From: Bacteroidales bacterium
Lineage (GTDB): Bacteria; Bacteroidota; Bacteroidia; Bacteroidales; P3
Reading direction: 5' to 3'
Assembly: GCA_017934545.1 (NCBI GenBank)
Contig: JAGBJI010000013.1
Location: 1 to 64,000 of the forward strand
DNA: 64,000 bases
Below the pieces are notes generated by a model. The model ran no database searches. It worked only from the letters and a program-made list of their open reading frames with translations, and had not been told where the DNA came from. Shown in pieces: positions 10,693 to 20,463 of this stretch (its first letter is position 1; each line of letters begins with the position of its first letter). A program made the translations under genes and the position numbers.

Positions 10693-10700
10693 CAAATATA
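10693..10700 (-). promoter_or_regulatory. -7 element upstream of tig
   Basis: TATATTTG on the minus strand matches the Bacteroidota -7 consensus TAnnTTTG, 55 nt upstream of the tig start. No clear -33 TTTG was found at the usual spacing. Confidence 0.4.
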
Positions 10701-10728
10701 TTCTTTGATTTTTTATCTTCTTTTTTTA

Positions 10729-10842
10729 TTATTTGAATGTACCTTTTAATTCTTGTGATTTGCTTTTTTATTTATTTTGAATGTATTTTTAATTCCTTTT
10801 TTTCTTGTTTCTTTTTTATTTGAATGTATTTTTAATTGTTTA
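10729..10842. repeat. Three direct repeats with 43-44 bp spacing upstream of tig
   Basis: The sequence TTTGAATGTA followed by an A/T stretch and TTAATT occurs at 10732, 10776 and 10819, spaced 44 and 43 bp. TTCTTGT-like stretches sit between copies. The spacing is close to twice the 22 bp of the other intergenic arrays, but the units lack the A-tract/T-tract design. It lies between tig and the 3' end of the lipoprotein gene. Confidence 0.7.
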
Positions 10843-10886
10843 AAATCTTGTTTTTTCTGTAATAAAAGGCGGAATAAAGACGGGTT

Positions 10887-11897
10887 TTATTGAGTAAAAC
10901 CTATGTCCATTGCGTATATCATGGCTTTTAAATCAGAGTCCACCTGTTTGTCTGCGAATTTTTTGCTGATGTGTGTACGCCGTGCGGCAAACAAGCCCAC
11001 ACCTCCGTCAATATTGCTGTACACAGGAGTAAAGGTAAGGGAGTTTTGGCTTTGGTTATTGACCGACATATAGTCGTACATTGACAAATCGCAGGCTAAA
11101 ACACGCACTTCAAAAGGAGCGGAAGCATACCACTTAATGCCGCTCTGCCCTTCCAAAACTTTTAAGCCCGAAAGTATTTCGCCCAAGGTTATATCCGCCT
11201 GCATTCTCCACGACGATGACGAAGAATTAATCTTTTTTGTCAGCGGTATATCCACGTATTTAAGCACCGAGTTCTGCGAATAGTTGAACCGTATCACTAC
11301 TTGATATTGTTTTCCGACTTGGTTCAAGGCTAAATGCTGCACATCGGTGTTGGTCCATTCGGTGCGTATTTTGTTTTGTTCTTTATCCGTAGCTTGAATT
11401 GAAGAAGCAAACGTACCCATTTGCACGGAATAGTCGGACAAAAGCCTTGCCCCCGACATTGCAACGGTGCATGTCTTCATGTTTGTCACTTCCAAACGGC
11501 AGTACATGTTGTAATTAAGTTTGCCTTTGGTTATGCAATAGTAAAGAGGTATGTCATCGCCTTGATAAAATCCGTTTCCGCCCGCAGAATGCGTGGTATA
11601 AGCAAAGTTGAAGGTGTCTATAACGTTGTTAGTGTCCCATGTATAGTAAGTAAACATCCTTACACGCAGTTCGTCCGCCTTGTAGTAAAGACTGTCTTTG
11701 ACTTTGGCGTTCTCAACGGCGTTTCCCCTGCCGTAGAACCGTTTTTCAACCCTTACAAATGTGGTGTCATCGTCTTGGTCTATCAAAGAGTATACAACCA
11801 TCTGCTCACTCCACGGTTCGTTCGGGTCAAAGTCAACGTCACAAGCCGTAAAGGCAACCGCAGAAAACAGGATAAAAATTACAAACAATCTTCTCAT
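10887..11897 (-). CDS. Lipoprotein of the DUF4249-like type
   Basis: A 336-residue protein starting with a lipoprotein signal peptide; the lipobox AFTAC places the lipidated Cys at residue 19, followed by D, as often seen in cell-envelope lipoproteins. The body is beta-rich (STVRV/YYxWDTN patterns) with an acidic segment after the Cys. Length and layout recall DUF4249 outer-membrane-associated lipoproteins of Bacteroidota, but I cannot confirm the family by eye. It appears monocistronic: tig downstream is separated by 248 nt of repeats. Function unknown. Confidence 0.8.
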   Translation of the reverse strand: MRRLFVIFILFSAVAFTACDVDFDPNEPWSEQMVVYSLIDQDDDTTFVRVEKRFYGRGNAVENAKVKDSLYYKADELRVRMFTYYTWDTNNVIDTFNFAYTTHSAGGNGFYQGDDIPLYYCITKGKLNYNMYCRLEVTNMKTCTVAMSGARLLSDYSVQMGTFASSIQATDKEQNKIRTEWTNTDVQHLALNQVGKQYQVVIRFNYSQNSVLKYVDIPLTKKINSSSSSWRMQADITLGEILSGLKVLEGQSGIKWYASAPFEVRVLACDLSMYDYMSVNNQSQNSLTFTPVYSNIDGGVGLFAARRTHISKKFADKQVDSDLKAMIYAMDIGFTQ

Positions 11898-11925
11898 ATC
11901 CTTAACTTTGCATAAAATGAAGTTG

Positions 11926-11933
11926 CAAAAATA
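11926..11933 (-). promoter_or_regulatory. -7 element of the lipoprotein gene
   Basis: TATTTTTG on the minus strand, about 29 nt upstream of the ATG at 11897, fits the Bacteroidota -7 consensus. Confidence 0.45.
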
Positions 11934-12030
11934 AGCATTTTTTAGTTAACTCCGTTATTATTAGCCGTTTTTTTTCATTATCACTCCGACGATAAAACAC
12001 AAAAAACATATGTTTTCAAATTTTTTTGCC

Positions 12031-12038
12031 TATCTTTG
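12031..12038 (+). promoter_or_regulatory. -7 element of the pyrK operon
   Basis: TATCTTTG followed by C, 26 nt upstream of the pyrK start codon. It matches TAnnTTTG exactly. Confidence 0.6.
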
Positions 12039-12064
12039 CAGACAGAAAAACATTATAAACAACA

Positions 12065-12823
12065 ATGAAATACATCAAAGAGTTATCGGTCACGGCCAAT
12101 GAGCAGCTTAACGAAGGTTGTTTTCTCTTAAAGTTGAAATCCGATACGGCTTTGCCCGAAATATTTGCGGGTCAGTTTGTCAACATACAGGCAAAAAACG
12201 TAGCCGACCGTATATTACGCCGTCCGATAAGCATACACGACGTTGATTATTCAACCAACGAATTGTCGGTAGTAATACAAAAAGTAGGCAAAAGCACTGC
12301 CGAACTTTCAAAAGTCAAAGTCAACGGCACGCTTTCCGTAATTTATCCGTTGGGAAACTCATTCCCGCTGAACGAAGCCAACCCTTTGCTTATAGGAGGA
12401 GGCGTAGGAGCGGCACCGCTTTACTATTTGGCACGGCAATACAATGCCAAAGGCATAAAACCCCACGTTTTGATAGGTGCAAGGACTGAAAAGCAATTGT
12501 TCTGTACAGAAAAATTCAAACAGGTTTCACATATGCACATATCAACACAAGACGGTTCGTGCGGCGAAAAAGGTTTGGTGACGGAAAACTCCGTAATCAA
12601 AGAAGAATTTTCTTCATTCATCACCTGCGGACCGCAGGTGATGATGAAAGCTTTGGCACAAAAAGCCAAAGAAAAGAACATAAAATGTTACGTTTCGCTG
12701 GAAAACCGCATGGCTTGCGGCATAGGGGCATGTCTTTGCTGCGTATGCCAGACCAAAAGCGACGGAAACCAATGCGTTTGCAGCGAAGGAGCGGTGTTTG
12801 ACGCAGACAATTTAATTTGGTAA
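12065..12823 (+). CDS. pyrK: Dihydroorotate dehydrogenase electron transfer subunit
   Basis: A 252-residue ferredoxin-reductase-fold protein. The FAD-binding segment RRPISIHD is near residues 56-63, the nucleotide-binding LIGGGVGAAPLYYLA near residues 109-123, and the C-terminal [2Fe-2S] cysteines are C218, C223, C226 and C237. PyrK passes electrons from the type 1B dihydroorotate dehydrogenase to NAD. Its partner pyrD starts 6 nt downstream, which fixes the assignment. Pyrimidine biosynthesis, cytoplasmic. Confidence 0.95.
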   Translation: MKYIKELSVTANEQLNEGCFLLKLKSDTALPEIFAGQFVNIQAKNVADRILRRPISIHDVDYSTNELSVVIQKVGKSTAELSKVKVNGTLSVIYPLGNSFPLNEANPLLIGGGVGAAPLYYLARQYNAKGIKPHVLIGARTEKQLFCTEKFKQVSHMHISTQDGSCGEKGLVTENSVIKEEFSSFITCGPQVMMKALAQKAKEKNIKCYVSLENRMACGIGACLCCVCQTKSDGNQCVCSEGAVFDADNLIW

Positions 12824-12829
12824 ACGACA

Positions 12830-13747
12830 ATGGCAAATACAGATACAAGATTAAGGTGTTCGGTGGGCAGTCTTAAGTTGAAAAACCCCGTTCTTACTGC
12901 CTCGGGAACGTTCGGTTACGGCACCGAATACGCAGATTTCATGGACTTAAACTCGTTAGGAGGCATCATAGTCAAGGGTACTACCTTGCAAAGACGCGAA
13001 GGCAACCCCTACCCACGCCTTGCGGAAACCCCGATGGGCATGATAAACGCAGTGGGTTTGCAAAACAAGGGCGTGGATTATTTTTGCGAACATATATATA
13101 ATGGTATAAAAGACACGAACGAAAACATCATTGTAAACGTTTCGGGTTCAAGCATTGAGGAGTATTGTTCGGTGGCGGAGAAGATAAACAATTTGGAGAA
13201 AATTCCCGCAATAGAGTTGAACATATCGTGTCCCAACGTAAAAAAAGGCGGAATGGGTTTCGGCGTAGACAGTGAAATGGCTTTTGAAGTGGTGTCGCAT
13301 GTAAGGCAAGTCTACAAAAAACATCTTATAGTCAAACTTACGCCCAATGTTACGGATATTGTTGCCATTGCAAAGAGCGTTGAAAAGGCGGGAGCGGACT
13401 CTGTGTCGTTGATAAACACGGTATTGGCAATGGCAGTTGACGCCGAAAAACAACAAGCCGTACTTTCAACCGTCACAGGCGGCTTAAGCGGCCCGGCAAT
13501 CAAGCCCATAGCCTTGCGGTGTGTGTGGCAGGTGTCACACAATGTAGGTATACCCGTCATAGGAATAGGAGGCATAAGCACGGCTGAAGATGTTGCGGAA
13601 TTTATGCTTGCAGGTGCAAGTGCAGTTGAAGTAGGTACGGCTAATTTTATCAACCCCAAAGTTTGCAGTGAGATTATTGCAGGGCTTTCGGCGTACCTTG
13701 ACCGTCACCATACGGACAGTATAACCGAACTGATAGGCAAAATATAA
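12830..13747 (+). CDS. pyrD: Dihydroorotate dehydrogenase, NAD-linked catalytic subunit (type 1B)
   Basis: A 305-residue TIM-barrel flavoprotein. ASGTFGYG near residue 24 binds FMN phosphate, and [11 protein letters not shown] near residue 131 carries the Cys that acts as catalytic base in type 1 enzymes. LINTVLAMA and GIGGI are the usual FMN-binding loops. It oxidises dihydroorotate to orotate, the fourth step of UMP synthesis. The adjacent pyrK and the active-site Cys identify the heterotetrameric 1B class rather than the membrane type 2. Confidence 0.96.
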   Translation: MANTDTRLRCSVGSLKLKNPVLTASGTFGYGTEYADFMDLNSLGGIIVKGTTLQRREGNPYPRLAETPMGMINAVGLQNKGVDYFCEHIYNGIKDTNENIIVNVSGSSIEEYCSVAEKINNLEKIPAIELNISCPNVKKGGMGFGVDSEMAFEVVSHVRQVYKKHLIVKLTPNVTDIVAIAKSVEKAGADSVSLINTVLAMAVDAEKQQAVLSTVTGGLSGPAIKPIALRCVWQVSHNVGIPVIGIGGISTAEDVAEFMLAGASAVEVGTANFINPKVCSEIIAGLSAYLDRHHTDSITELIGKI

Positions 13748-13771
13748 CAATAATTATATAAAACAAAAACC

Positions 13772-14776
13772 ATGAACATAATCATACCAATGGCGGGAAT
13801 GGGTAAGAGGCTTCGCCCGCATACACTTACAACAGCCAAACCTCTTATCAAAGTCTGCGGACAGGAAATAGTCAAAATACTTTGCAGGGAAATTGTCAAA
13901 ACATGCGGAGTAAAGGTTGACAACATAGGCTTCGTTGTCGGCAATTTCGGACAAGAAGTTGAGCAGGAGTTGATAAACGTTGCCCAATCGTTAGGTGCAA
14001 ACGGCAAAATATACCATCAACACGTTGCATTAGGCACTGCCGACGCTATTTGGCAGGCCCGCGAGATTTTAGAGGGCAACACCGTGGTGGCATTCGCCGA
14101 TACACTGTTTGACGCAAGCTTTACAATGGATTTATCCAAAGACGGAATCATTTGGACTTCGCACGTAGAAAATCCTTCTGCGTTCGGAGTGGTGAAAAAA
14201 GACGGCAGCAGCGGCAAGATAACGGCGTTTGTGGAAAAGCCGAAGGAGTTTGTAAGCAACGAAGCTATAATAGGTATATATTATTTCAGACAAGGCGAGA
14301 AGTTGTACAACGAAATTCAGCGTTTGATTGACAACAACATAATGCACGGCGGCGAATATCAATTGACGGATTGCCTTGACAATATGTTGAAAAGCGGATT
14401 TTCGTTTACTACGGAAACGGTTAAACAGTGGTTGGACTGCGGAAACAAAGACGCAGTGGTGAACACAAACCGTCAGTTGTTGGGTCTGCCTATGGGATTG
14501 GACACTGTACACAGTACGGTACACTGCATCAATTCCCGCATTATAGAACCGTGCTACATAGGAGCGAATGTTGTGTTGGAAAATTCAATAATCGGTCCTT
14601 ATGTTTCAGCCGAAGACAACACCGTAATCAAAAACTCCGTCATTGAAAACTCCGTTATCGCCCACGACTCTGTGATAGAAAACGCTGTATTGACCAATTC
14701 AATGATTGGAAACAACGCCGTACTGACACGCAAAAGCGAAGAACTGTCATTAGGTGCATTTTCCGTAACTGAATAA
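13772..14776 (+). CDS. Sugar-1-phosphate nucleotidyltransferase with hexapeptide-repeat C-terminus
   Basis: A 334-residue protein. The N-terminal nucleotidyltransferase signature is MAGMGKRLRPHTLTTAKPL (residues 7-25), FADTLFD holds the metal-binding Asp, and VEKPKE is the sugar-phosphate loop. Residues about 245-320 form a left-handed beta-helix-like stretch (repeated N-S-V-I-E). It belongs to the RmlA/GlmU-like family that makes NDP-sugars; dTDP-glucose or related products are possible but the substrate cannot be read from sequence. It lies 24 nt after pyrD and probably shares its transcript, which would couple nucleotide supply to sugar activation. Confidence 0.88.
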   Translation: MNIIIPMAGMGKRLRPHTLTTAKPLIKVCGQEIVKILCREIVKTCGVKVDNIGFVVGNFGQEVEQELINVAQSLGANGKIYHQHVALGTADAIWQAREILEGNTVVAFADTLFDASFTMDLSKDGIIWTSHVENPSAFGVVKKDGSSGKITAFVEKPKEFVSNEAIIGIYYFRQGEKLYNEIQRLIDNNIMHGGEYQLTDCLDNMLKSGFSFTTETVKQWLDCGNKDAVVNTNRQLLGLPMGLDTVHSTVHCINSRIIEPCYIGANVVLENSIIGPYVSAEDNTVIKNSVIENSVIAHDSVIENAVLTNSMIGNNAVLTRKSEELSLGAFSVTE

Positions 14777-14799
14777 TCACATTTCTTTTAAACAAAACC

Positions 14800-14872
14800 A
14801 TAAGCCGACACTGCAAAAGTGCCGGCTTATTATATATAAATATATGTATAAAAAAGCCGCAGCGGCGTTTTT
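14800..14872 (+). terminator. Two consecutive hairpins after the pyr operon
   Basis: The first hairpin pairs 14800-14812 with 14818-14830 (ATAAGCCG.. / ..CGGCTTAT, one mismatch). The second pairs AAAAAGCCGC with GCGGCGTTTTT at 14850-14872 and ends in a T run, so it is the likelier intrinsic terminator. Confidence 0.7.
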
Positions 14873-14941
14873 ATATTGCAAGCAAACGGTTTGCAAAAGC
14901 AAATTTTACTTAAAATATCACCGTGTTTTGACAAAAATCTT

Positions 14942-14949
14942 TAACTTTG
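14942..14949 (+). promoter_or_regulatory. -7 element of the TPR lipoprotein gene
   Basis: TAACTTTG followed by C, 32 nt upstream of the start codon, matches the Bacteroidota -7 consensus. Confidence 0.6.
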
Positions 14950-14981
14950 CATTTTTCAAACAACGAAACATTATATTTTAA

Positions 14982-16601
14982 ATGAAAAGAAGTCTGTTTA
15001 CAATAACAGTAGTTGCATTGGTTTTGCTTTGTTCATGTTCTTCAGGCAGAAAGAGTGCAAAAACCGATACAAACAAAGAAGATTTTGTTATCAATTCCAT
15101 GATGATTGATGCCGTAACGGCATTGGACAACGCCGACTTTCAGAAAGCGGAAAATCTTTATCAGCAAATATTAACCAAAGACCGCAACAATGCTGCGGCG
15201 TTGTACTATTTGTCAAGTCTTGCTTTCCAACAACAAGACCTTGCAAAGAGTATTGATTACGGCAAACAGGCAATAAAAAACAACGATACTAATATTTGGT
15301 ACAAACTTCAGTTGGCTGAAATCTTTCTTTCCTCACAAAACTACGACGAAGCCGCCGCCGTGATGGAGAAAGTGGTAAAACAACAACCCGAAGTCTTGGA
15401 ATATTGGCAGCAATTGGAGAGTATATACCACGTAAAAAACGATTTCAAAGGCGAGATAGCCACTTTGGACAAAATGGAGAAGCGTTTCGGGGTGAACGAG
15501 ATGACTTCCATGATAAAATACAACCTTTACAAAGAAAAAGGCGATAACCTTAAAGCCGAACAACAGATAATCAACCTTACCAAAGCCTACCCTTCACAAA
15601 GCAAATATTGGTCTATACTTGCCGAAATGAAGATGAAAGAGAAAAAATATGACAAAGCGTTTGAATATTACAAGAAAGTGGAGGAATTGGACCCTGAAAA
15701 CGATTTGTTGAATTTCACTTATGCCAACTACTATTTGGTAAAACAAAACGACGATTCGCTGTATTACTACCTGAAAAAAGCCGTATCGCAGGAAGAAATA
15801 GATTTTCAGACAAAGATAAACATACTGTTCACCGTATACCAAGACAAAGTCGACACCGATACCGTGGCGTTCAGACGGTTTTTCTCTTTATTGGAAACCA
15901 TGCGAAGCACGTCCGACACATCTTCGTGTCAACTTTGGAGCATGTTGAATTTGGGTTATATGAGGCAGCAAAACTTTTTGCAGGGAGCCTATTCCGCACA
16001 AAAAGCCGTTGAGTTGGGTTGCAACAATTTTGATTTATACACCAATTGGCTTTATGCCTTGAGTACGTTTGCTCCGTCAGAAGTTATAATACAAACGGCG
16101 GACCAAGCAATAGAAACATACCCCGAACAACCTTTGCCTTATTTGTTCAAAGGCGTAAACCAAGAATTGTTGCACGACTACGAAAACGCCGTTCAGACCC
16201 TGACAATCGGACTTAACCGAACGGGCAAGGACAAAGAAATGAAAGAAGACTTTTATATGAATCTCGGCGATTGCTATCACGCCTTGGGAAACAAAGAAGA
16301 ATGCTACAAAAACTATGAACAGGTGCTGCTGTTGAACCCTGACAACTATGCCGTGTTGAACAATTACGCTTATTATCTGTCGTTGGACAAAAAGGATTTG
16401 AACACTGCATTGGAATATTCCCGCAAGGCAGCGGAAAAATACCCCGACAATCTCAATTTTGTAGACACTTATGCGTGGGTGTTGTATCAATTGGGCAGAT
16501 ACAACGAAGCAAAAAACGTATTGGAAAATGTCATCTCTTTAAGGCAACAGTGGTCTGAAACATTGGAAAACCACTACAAAGAAATATTAAACAAGCTTTA
16601 A
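14982..16601 (+). CDS. TPR-repeat lipoprotein
   Basis: A 539-residue protein with a lipoprotein signal peptide (LVLLCSC, lipidated Cys at 17 or 19) and then tetratricopeptide repeats over almost all of its length. Recognisable TPR signatures include DFQKAENLYQQILTKDRNN near residue 52, NYDEAAAVMEKVVKQQPE near residue 117, and NTALEYSRKAAEKYPDN near the C-terminus. TPR lipoproteins act as protein-protein interaction scaffolds in the envelope. No specific partner is indicated; the gene has its own promoter and is monocistronic. Confidence 0.9.
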   Translation: MKRSLFTITVVALVLLCSCSSGRKSAKTDTNKEDFVINSMMIDAVTALDNADFQKAENLYQQILTKDRNNAAALYYLSSLAFQQQDLAKSIDYGKQAIKNNDTNIWYKLQLAEIFLSSQNYDEAAAVMEKVVKQQPEVLEYWQQLESIYHVKNDFKGEIATLDKMEKRFGVNEMTSMIKYNLYKEKGDNLKAEQQIINLTKAYPSQSKYWSILAEMKMKEKKYDKAFEYYKKVEELDPENDLLNFTYANYYLVKQNDDSLYYYLKKAVSQEEIDFQTKINILFTVYQDKVDTDTVAFRRFFSLLETMRSTSDTSSCQLWSMLNLGYMRQQNFLQGAYSAQKAVELGCNNFDLYTNWLYALSTFAPSEVIIQTADQAIETYPEQPLPYLFKGVNQELLHDYENAVQTLTIGLNRTGKDKEMKEDFYMNLGDCYHALGNKEECYKNYEQVLLLNPDNYAVLNNYAYYLSLDKKDLNTALEYSRKAAEKYPDNLNFVDTYAWVLYQLGRYNEAKNVLENVISLRQQWSETLENHYKEILNKL

Positions 16602-16712
16602 CCGCCGTTTTTCGCTTAAAAAAACACTGAAAACAATCATCACAAAATTGTTATTTGCAGATTTTCAAACAAAAAAACTGCAAAACATTGTGGTTTTTAC
16701 ATATTTTATTTA

Positions 16713-16720
16713 TAACTTTG
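16713..16720 (+). promoter_or_regulatory. -7 element of the LRR protein gene
   Basis: TAACTTTG followed by C, 40 nt upstream of the ATG. A TTG at 16688 is a weak -33 candidate. Confidence 0.6.
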
Positions 16721-16760
16721 CAAAAAATTAACAACAAAATCTGTAAAAAAGTATATAAAT

Positions 16761-19700
16761 ATGAATAAGAACCAAAGTATGTTTAAGAAATTTTTCCTTG
16801 CAACAGTATTGCTTCTAAATACTTTGTGGGGGGGGGTATTTGCACAGATATTAACGGACAGTGAAAACGGATTGAAATACTATGCAATCTCCGGACAAGC
16901 CAACAATTGCGAAGTACAAAAAGATTCCGACAAGGAAAGTTATGTTATTCCTGCTACAATAACGGTAGGGACAAAGACTTATACTGTAACACGTATAAGC
17001 AATTTCAAAGAAAATACCGTAATGACAAGTATCACCTTGCCTGAAAATTTGAAAGAAATATGGGACAATACTTTTCAAAAATGTAGTTCTTTGACAAGTA
17101 TCGTCATTCCGTCTAAAGTAAAAGAGATTAGAGCCAATGCGTTTCAGAACTGTACGGCGTTAAGTTCCGTTACATTCAGTGAAAGGGAGGAATCTTCGCT
17201 GACACTTGGCAGCAATGCGTTTCAAAACACTGCGATAACTCAAATCACAATACCTGAAGGACCGACTTTTTTGCCCACAAGCTTATTTCAAGGTTGTAAT
17301 AAACTGACAAAAGTAAATATACCGTCAACTGCGGCAAGTATCGGAACGTATTGTTTTTATGATTGCTCGGCTCTTGAAAGCATAGTTGTACCGTCAAGCG
17401 TTACAACTATAAGCGACCGTGCTTTCACAAACTGTACGTCGTTAAGTTCCGTTACATTGAACGAGGGATTGACTAAAATAGGACCTAATGCAAACGGTGA
17501 GGTGTTCAGAAATTGTTCTTCCCTGACTTCAATAACAATTCCGTCAACAGTTGAAAAAATAGGACAAGGCTGTTTCAGAGAAACAAAAATAGAAACATTA
17601 GACCTGTCAGAAACAAAACTCACGGAAATAAGTTCACATTTGCTTAACGGACAAAAATCTGTTACAACCGTTAAATTACCTCTTACCGTAACCCAAATAG
17701 GACAACAGGCATTTTTGAATTGCACGGCATTGACAACAATTACGGGATTGAACAATGTTTCGGACTTTCAATTGGAAGCTTTAAGAGGTTGTACGGCATT
17801 GTCATCGGAAATAACCATTGAGGCTCCTGTAAAAAATTTATCCGAAAGAGTGTTTTTCAGTTGCACATCACTGACTAAACTTTTTTTTACAAGTGAAACA
17901 GTAGTGGAAGGCAGAACCATCAAAAACGATTTAGTGAAAAACTGTTCGTCTTTGAAAGAAATACAATTGCCTGCAGGCATGACATCCATACCTGAATCTT
18001 ATTTTGAAAATTGCAGTTCGTTAACAACGGTCACACTTCCTGCTACCGTAACAACCATAGGCAATTCTGCTTTTAAAGGTTGTAAGTCTTTGGCATCACT
18101 TACGCTTCCTGACGGATTGACAACGATAGGTGAAAAAACTTTTCACAGTGCCGGACTGACAACTTTAAATATTCCTGTAAGCGTTACCTCAATCGGTTAC
18201 GAAGCATTTTACGATTGTGACGATTTAGTTACCGTTACCAGCGACGAAAGAACTGATATAAGCACCGTGACACTCGAAGAGGAGATTTTCAAAGCATGCG
18301 ACAAACTGCAAACCGTTACTTTGCCCGAAGGCATTGAAACCCTGTCTAATCAAATGTTCAACAACTGCAAATCATTGGTTACTGTAAACATGCCAAATAC
18401 TCTGACTTCTATCGGCGATGAAGTCTTCCAAGGCAGTACAATTGCTTCTGCCGTAATACCTGACGGAGTTACATACATAGGATACCATGCTTTCCATTCC
18501 TGTACGGGATTGAAAAAACTTATACTATCAAAATCGTTGGAAACATGCGGCAACGAGCCGTTCGGAGCATGCACCTATTTGGAAGAGATATATCTTCCCG
18601 AGGGCTTGAAGAATATACCTGAACGTACATTCTACAGATGCGAAAGCCTTAAAGAAGTTGATTTTCCAAGTACAATAGAATTTATTGGCGAGAATGCTTT
18701 TCAGAAATGCGGACTAACGCTGTTGGTGCTTCACAGTATGACACCGCCTACGGTTGAAGACGGAGCATTCAGCGATTGCCAAATAAAACAAATAAAATAT
18801 CCTTGCACCGCAGTTGAAGCATACAAGTCTTTTGTTGCCAAAATCAAGGATGAATATCCTTCAATGAAAGAACCCGAACAAACTTATCTGGTCGTCAACG
18901 ACATCAGCGAAGACGTTTACATGAACAACCACGATTGTTTCAAAATAGTTGCAGCCGACGAGGTGATAATAAGGGACGGAGGGTCGCTTTCGTTCAACGC
19001 TGACAACGAAGAAATTGTCAACGCAATAAAATCGGCTACGATAAAAGTGGAACAAAATCTGAAAACCGAGAGTTGGAACTTGGTCGGTAACATAAGCAAC
19101 AACGAAAATTACACATTTTTGGACAACAACCAAGGCCTTACAAGCGGAAAAGCACACGACATGGCAGCCGTTAAATGGAACTATACCAAAAACGACTGGG
19201 GCGGTGACGGAGATGACGACGACGATTACTATGCCAAAGCCGAGGAAACATTCGGCGAAAACTATACTTCGGCATTTGTATGGCCTTTTGCAGGCGGATT
19301 GTTGGGCGATTATTCCGAATCCGAAGCCGCAAACGCCGACGATTTGAACGACACTTACACCAAACTGTTGCACACGGCTGCAAAAGAGGAATTCAACAGC
19401 AAGTTAGAAGTCACTGCAACCAACACGGGCGAATATACCTATACGCTGGATGAAAACACCATCAAAGGTTATTGGTACAGTCTGTACAACCCGTACTTCG
19501 GAAAAATCAAAGTAAAAGATTTCACTGATGAAAACGCCGTACAAGGCAACTGTGTATATGTTTACGACGGCGGTGCATGGCAAATGCTTACTGCAACGGA
19601 CGGCGAAATCAAGCCGGGTCAGGGATTTTTGGTGGCTTCCGAAACCTCCGAAGACAAAGGTGCAGCGGGCGATGAACTAAACATAACATTCAAACCGTCA

Positions 19701-20405
19701 ATGCTTAAAAAAGTAGTTGCCGCAGGTACGGAGACAGTTACAAGCAAAGAAGCTGTCAACTCACAGTTGATAACCTTGACTGCCCAAGCCAACGGAGTGA
19801 AACGTCAGGCTTTTGCGGTAAAATCCGACAACGGCAAAAACGGTTTTGACGCCAACGACGCATATATTCTTTTCTCTTCCGAGAACGGGGACATGGTTGA
19901 GCCGTATTTCACCGTTGACAACCGCCGTTTGCAAACCAATGTATTCAAAACGCTGCCTTACGTATGCCCGATAGGTTTCCGTGCAGGCAAAACATCAAAC
20001 GTTGAGTTTACAATCAAAAACATACCCGACGGTATTGACGTGGCTATCGTTGATTTGACAACGGGCGAACAAACGGTTATGGATAACAATGTTTTCTCTT
20101 TCGTTGCCCAGCAGGGAAACAATTCCGGCAGATACGTATTGAAATTCTATGCGGGCGAAGTGTCGCTGCCAAGCGTTGAAAACGCTGCAGACAATATATG
20201 TATCCGCAACGAAAACCATCAGTTGTTCATCACCGCAGAAAACTTGCAGAGCGTAGACATCACCGACATGAAAGGACAAACGGTGATGCAAAAAACAGTG
20301 AGCGGAAACCACGCATCATTTGCTTTGGACAACGCAAGCGGAGTGTATGTAGTCAGAGTAAAAACCTCCGAGGGACAAAAATCGCAAAAAATAGTAATCA
20401 AATAA
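16761..20405 (+). CDS. BspA-like leucine-rich-repeat surface protein with T9SS sorting domain
   Basis: A 1214-residue protein. The signal peptide ends LWGGVFAQ. Residues about 70-700 are tandem LRR_5/BspA repeats of about 23 residues (pattern L-x-x-I-x-x-x-A-F-x-x-C-x-x-L-x-x-I-x-I-P). A beta-rich region follows, and the last 70 residues are a T9SS type A sorting domain (VDITDMKGQTVMQK ... GVYVVRVKT ... KIVIK). BspA-like proteins of oral Bacteroidota bind host matrix proteins; a similar adhesion role is inferred. The codons for W-G-G-V in the signal peptide form a run of nine G (16828-16836), so length changes there would switch the gene off. The sequenced copy is in frame. An alternative start is the ATG at 16779. 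Confidence 0.93.
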   Translation: MNKNQSMFKKFFLATVLLLNTLWGGVFAQILTDSENGLKYYAISGQANNCEVQKDSDKESYVIPATITVGTKTYTVTRISNFKENTVMTSITLPENLKEIWDNTFQKCSSLTSIVIPSKVKEIRANAFQNCTALSSVTFSEREESSLTLGSNAFQNTAITQITIPEGPTFLPTSLFQGCNKLTKVNIPSTAASIGTYCFYDCSALESIVVPSSVTTISDRAFTNCTSLSSVTLNEGLTKIGPNANGEVFRNCSSLTSITIPSTVEKIGQGCFRETKIETLDLSETKLTEISSHLLNGQKSVTTVKLPLTVTQIGQQAFLNCTALTTITGLNNVSDFQLEALRGCTALSSEITIEAPVKNLSERVFFSCTSLTKLFFTSETVVEGRTIKNDLVKNCSSLKEIQLPAGMTSIPESYFENCSSLTTVTLPATVTTIGNSAFKGCKSLASLTLPDGLTTIGEKTFHSAGLTTLNIPVSVTSIGYEAFYDCDDLVTVTSDERTDISTVTLEEEIFKACDKLQTVTLPEGIETLSNQMFNNCKSLVTVNMPNTLTSIGDEVFQGSTIASAVIPDGVTYIGYHAFHSCTGLKKLILSKSLETCGNEPFGACTYLEEIYLPEGLKNIPERTFYRCESLKEVDFPSTIEFIGENAFQKCGLTLLVLHSMTPPTVEDGAFSDCQIKQIKYPCTAVEAYKSFVAKIKDEYPSMKEPEQTYLVVNDISEDVYMNNHDCFKIVAADEVIIRDGGSLSFNADNEEIVNAIKSATIKVEQNLKTESWNLVGNISNNENYTFLDNNQGLTSGKAHDMAAVKWNYTKNDWGGDGDDDDDYYAKAEETFGENYTSAFVWPFAGGLLGDYSESEAANADDLNDTYTKLLHTAAKEEFNSKLEVTATNTGEYTYTLDENTIKGYWYSLYNPYFGKIKVKDFTDENAVQGNCVYVYDGGAWQMLTATDGEIKPGQGFLVASETSEDKGAAGDELNITFKPSMLKKVVAAGTETVTSKEAVNSQLITLTAQANGVKRQAFAVKSDNGKNGFDANDAYILFSSENGDMVEPYFTVDNRRLQTNVFKTLPYVCPIGFRAGKTSNVEFTIKNIPDGIDVAIVDLTTGEQTVMDNNVFSFVAQQGNNSGRYVLKFYAGEVSLPSVENAADNICIRNENHQLFITAENLQSVDITDMKGQTVMQKTVSGNHASFALDNASGVYVVRVKTSEGQKSQKIVIK
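16828..16836 (+). repeat. Poly-G(9) tract inside the LRR signal-peptide coding region
   Basis: Nine consecutive G lie at codons 23-26 of the LRR protein (TGG GGG GGG GTA). Gain or loss of one or two bases shifts the frame before the mature protein begins. This is the classic layout of a contingency locus. Confidence 0.9.
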
Positions 20406-20414
20406 ATATTTAAA

Positions 20415-20459
20415 CGGCGGTAAGTATCAGCCCTTTGCTGTCTTACCGCCGCTTTTTTT
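20415..20459 (+). terminator. Rho-independent terminator after the LRR gene
   Basis: A ten-base stem CGGCGGTAAG / CTTACCGCCG (20415-20424 with 20442-20451) is followed by seven T, 10 nt after the stop codon. Confidence 0.9.
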
Positions 20460-20463
20460 GAAA

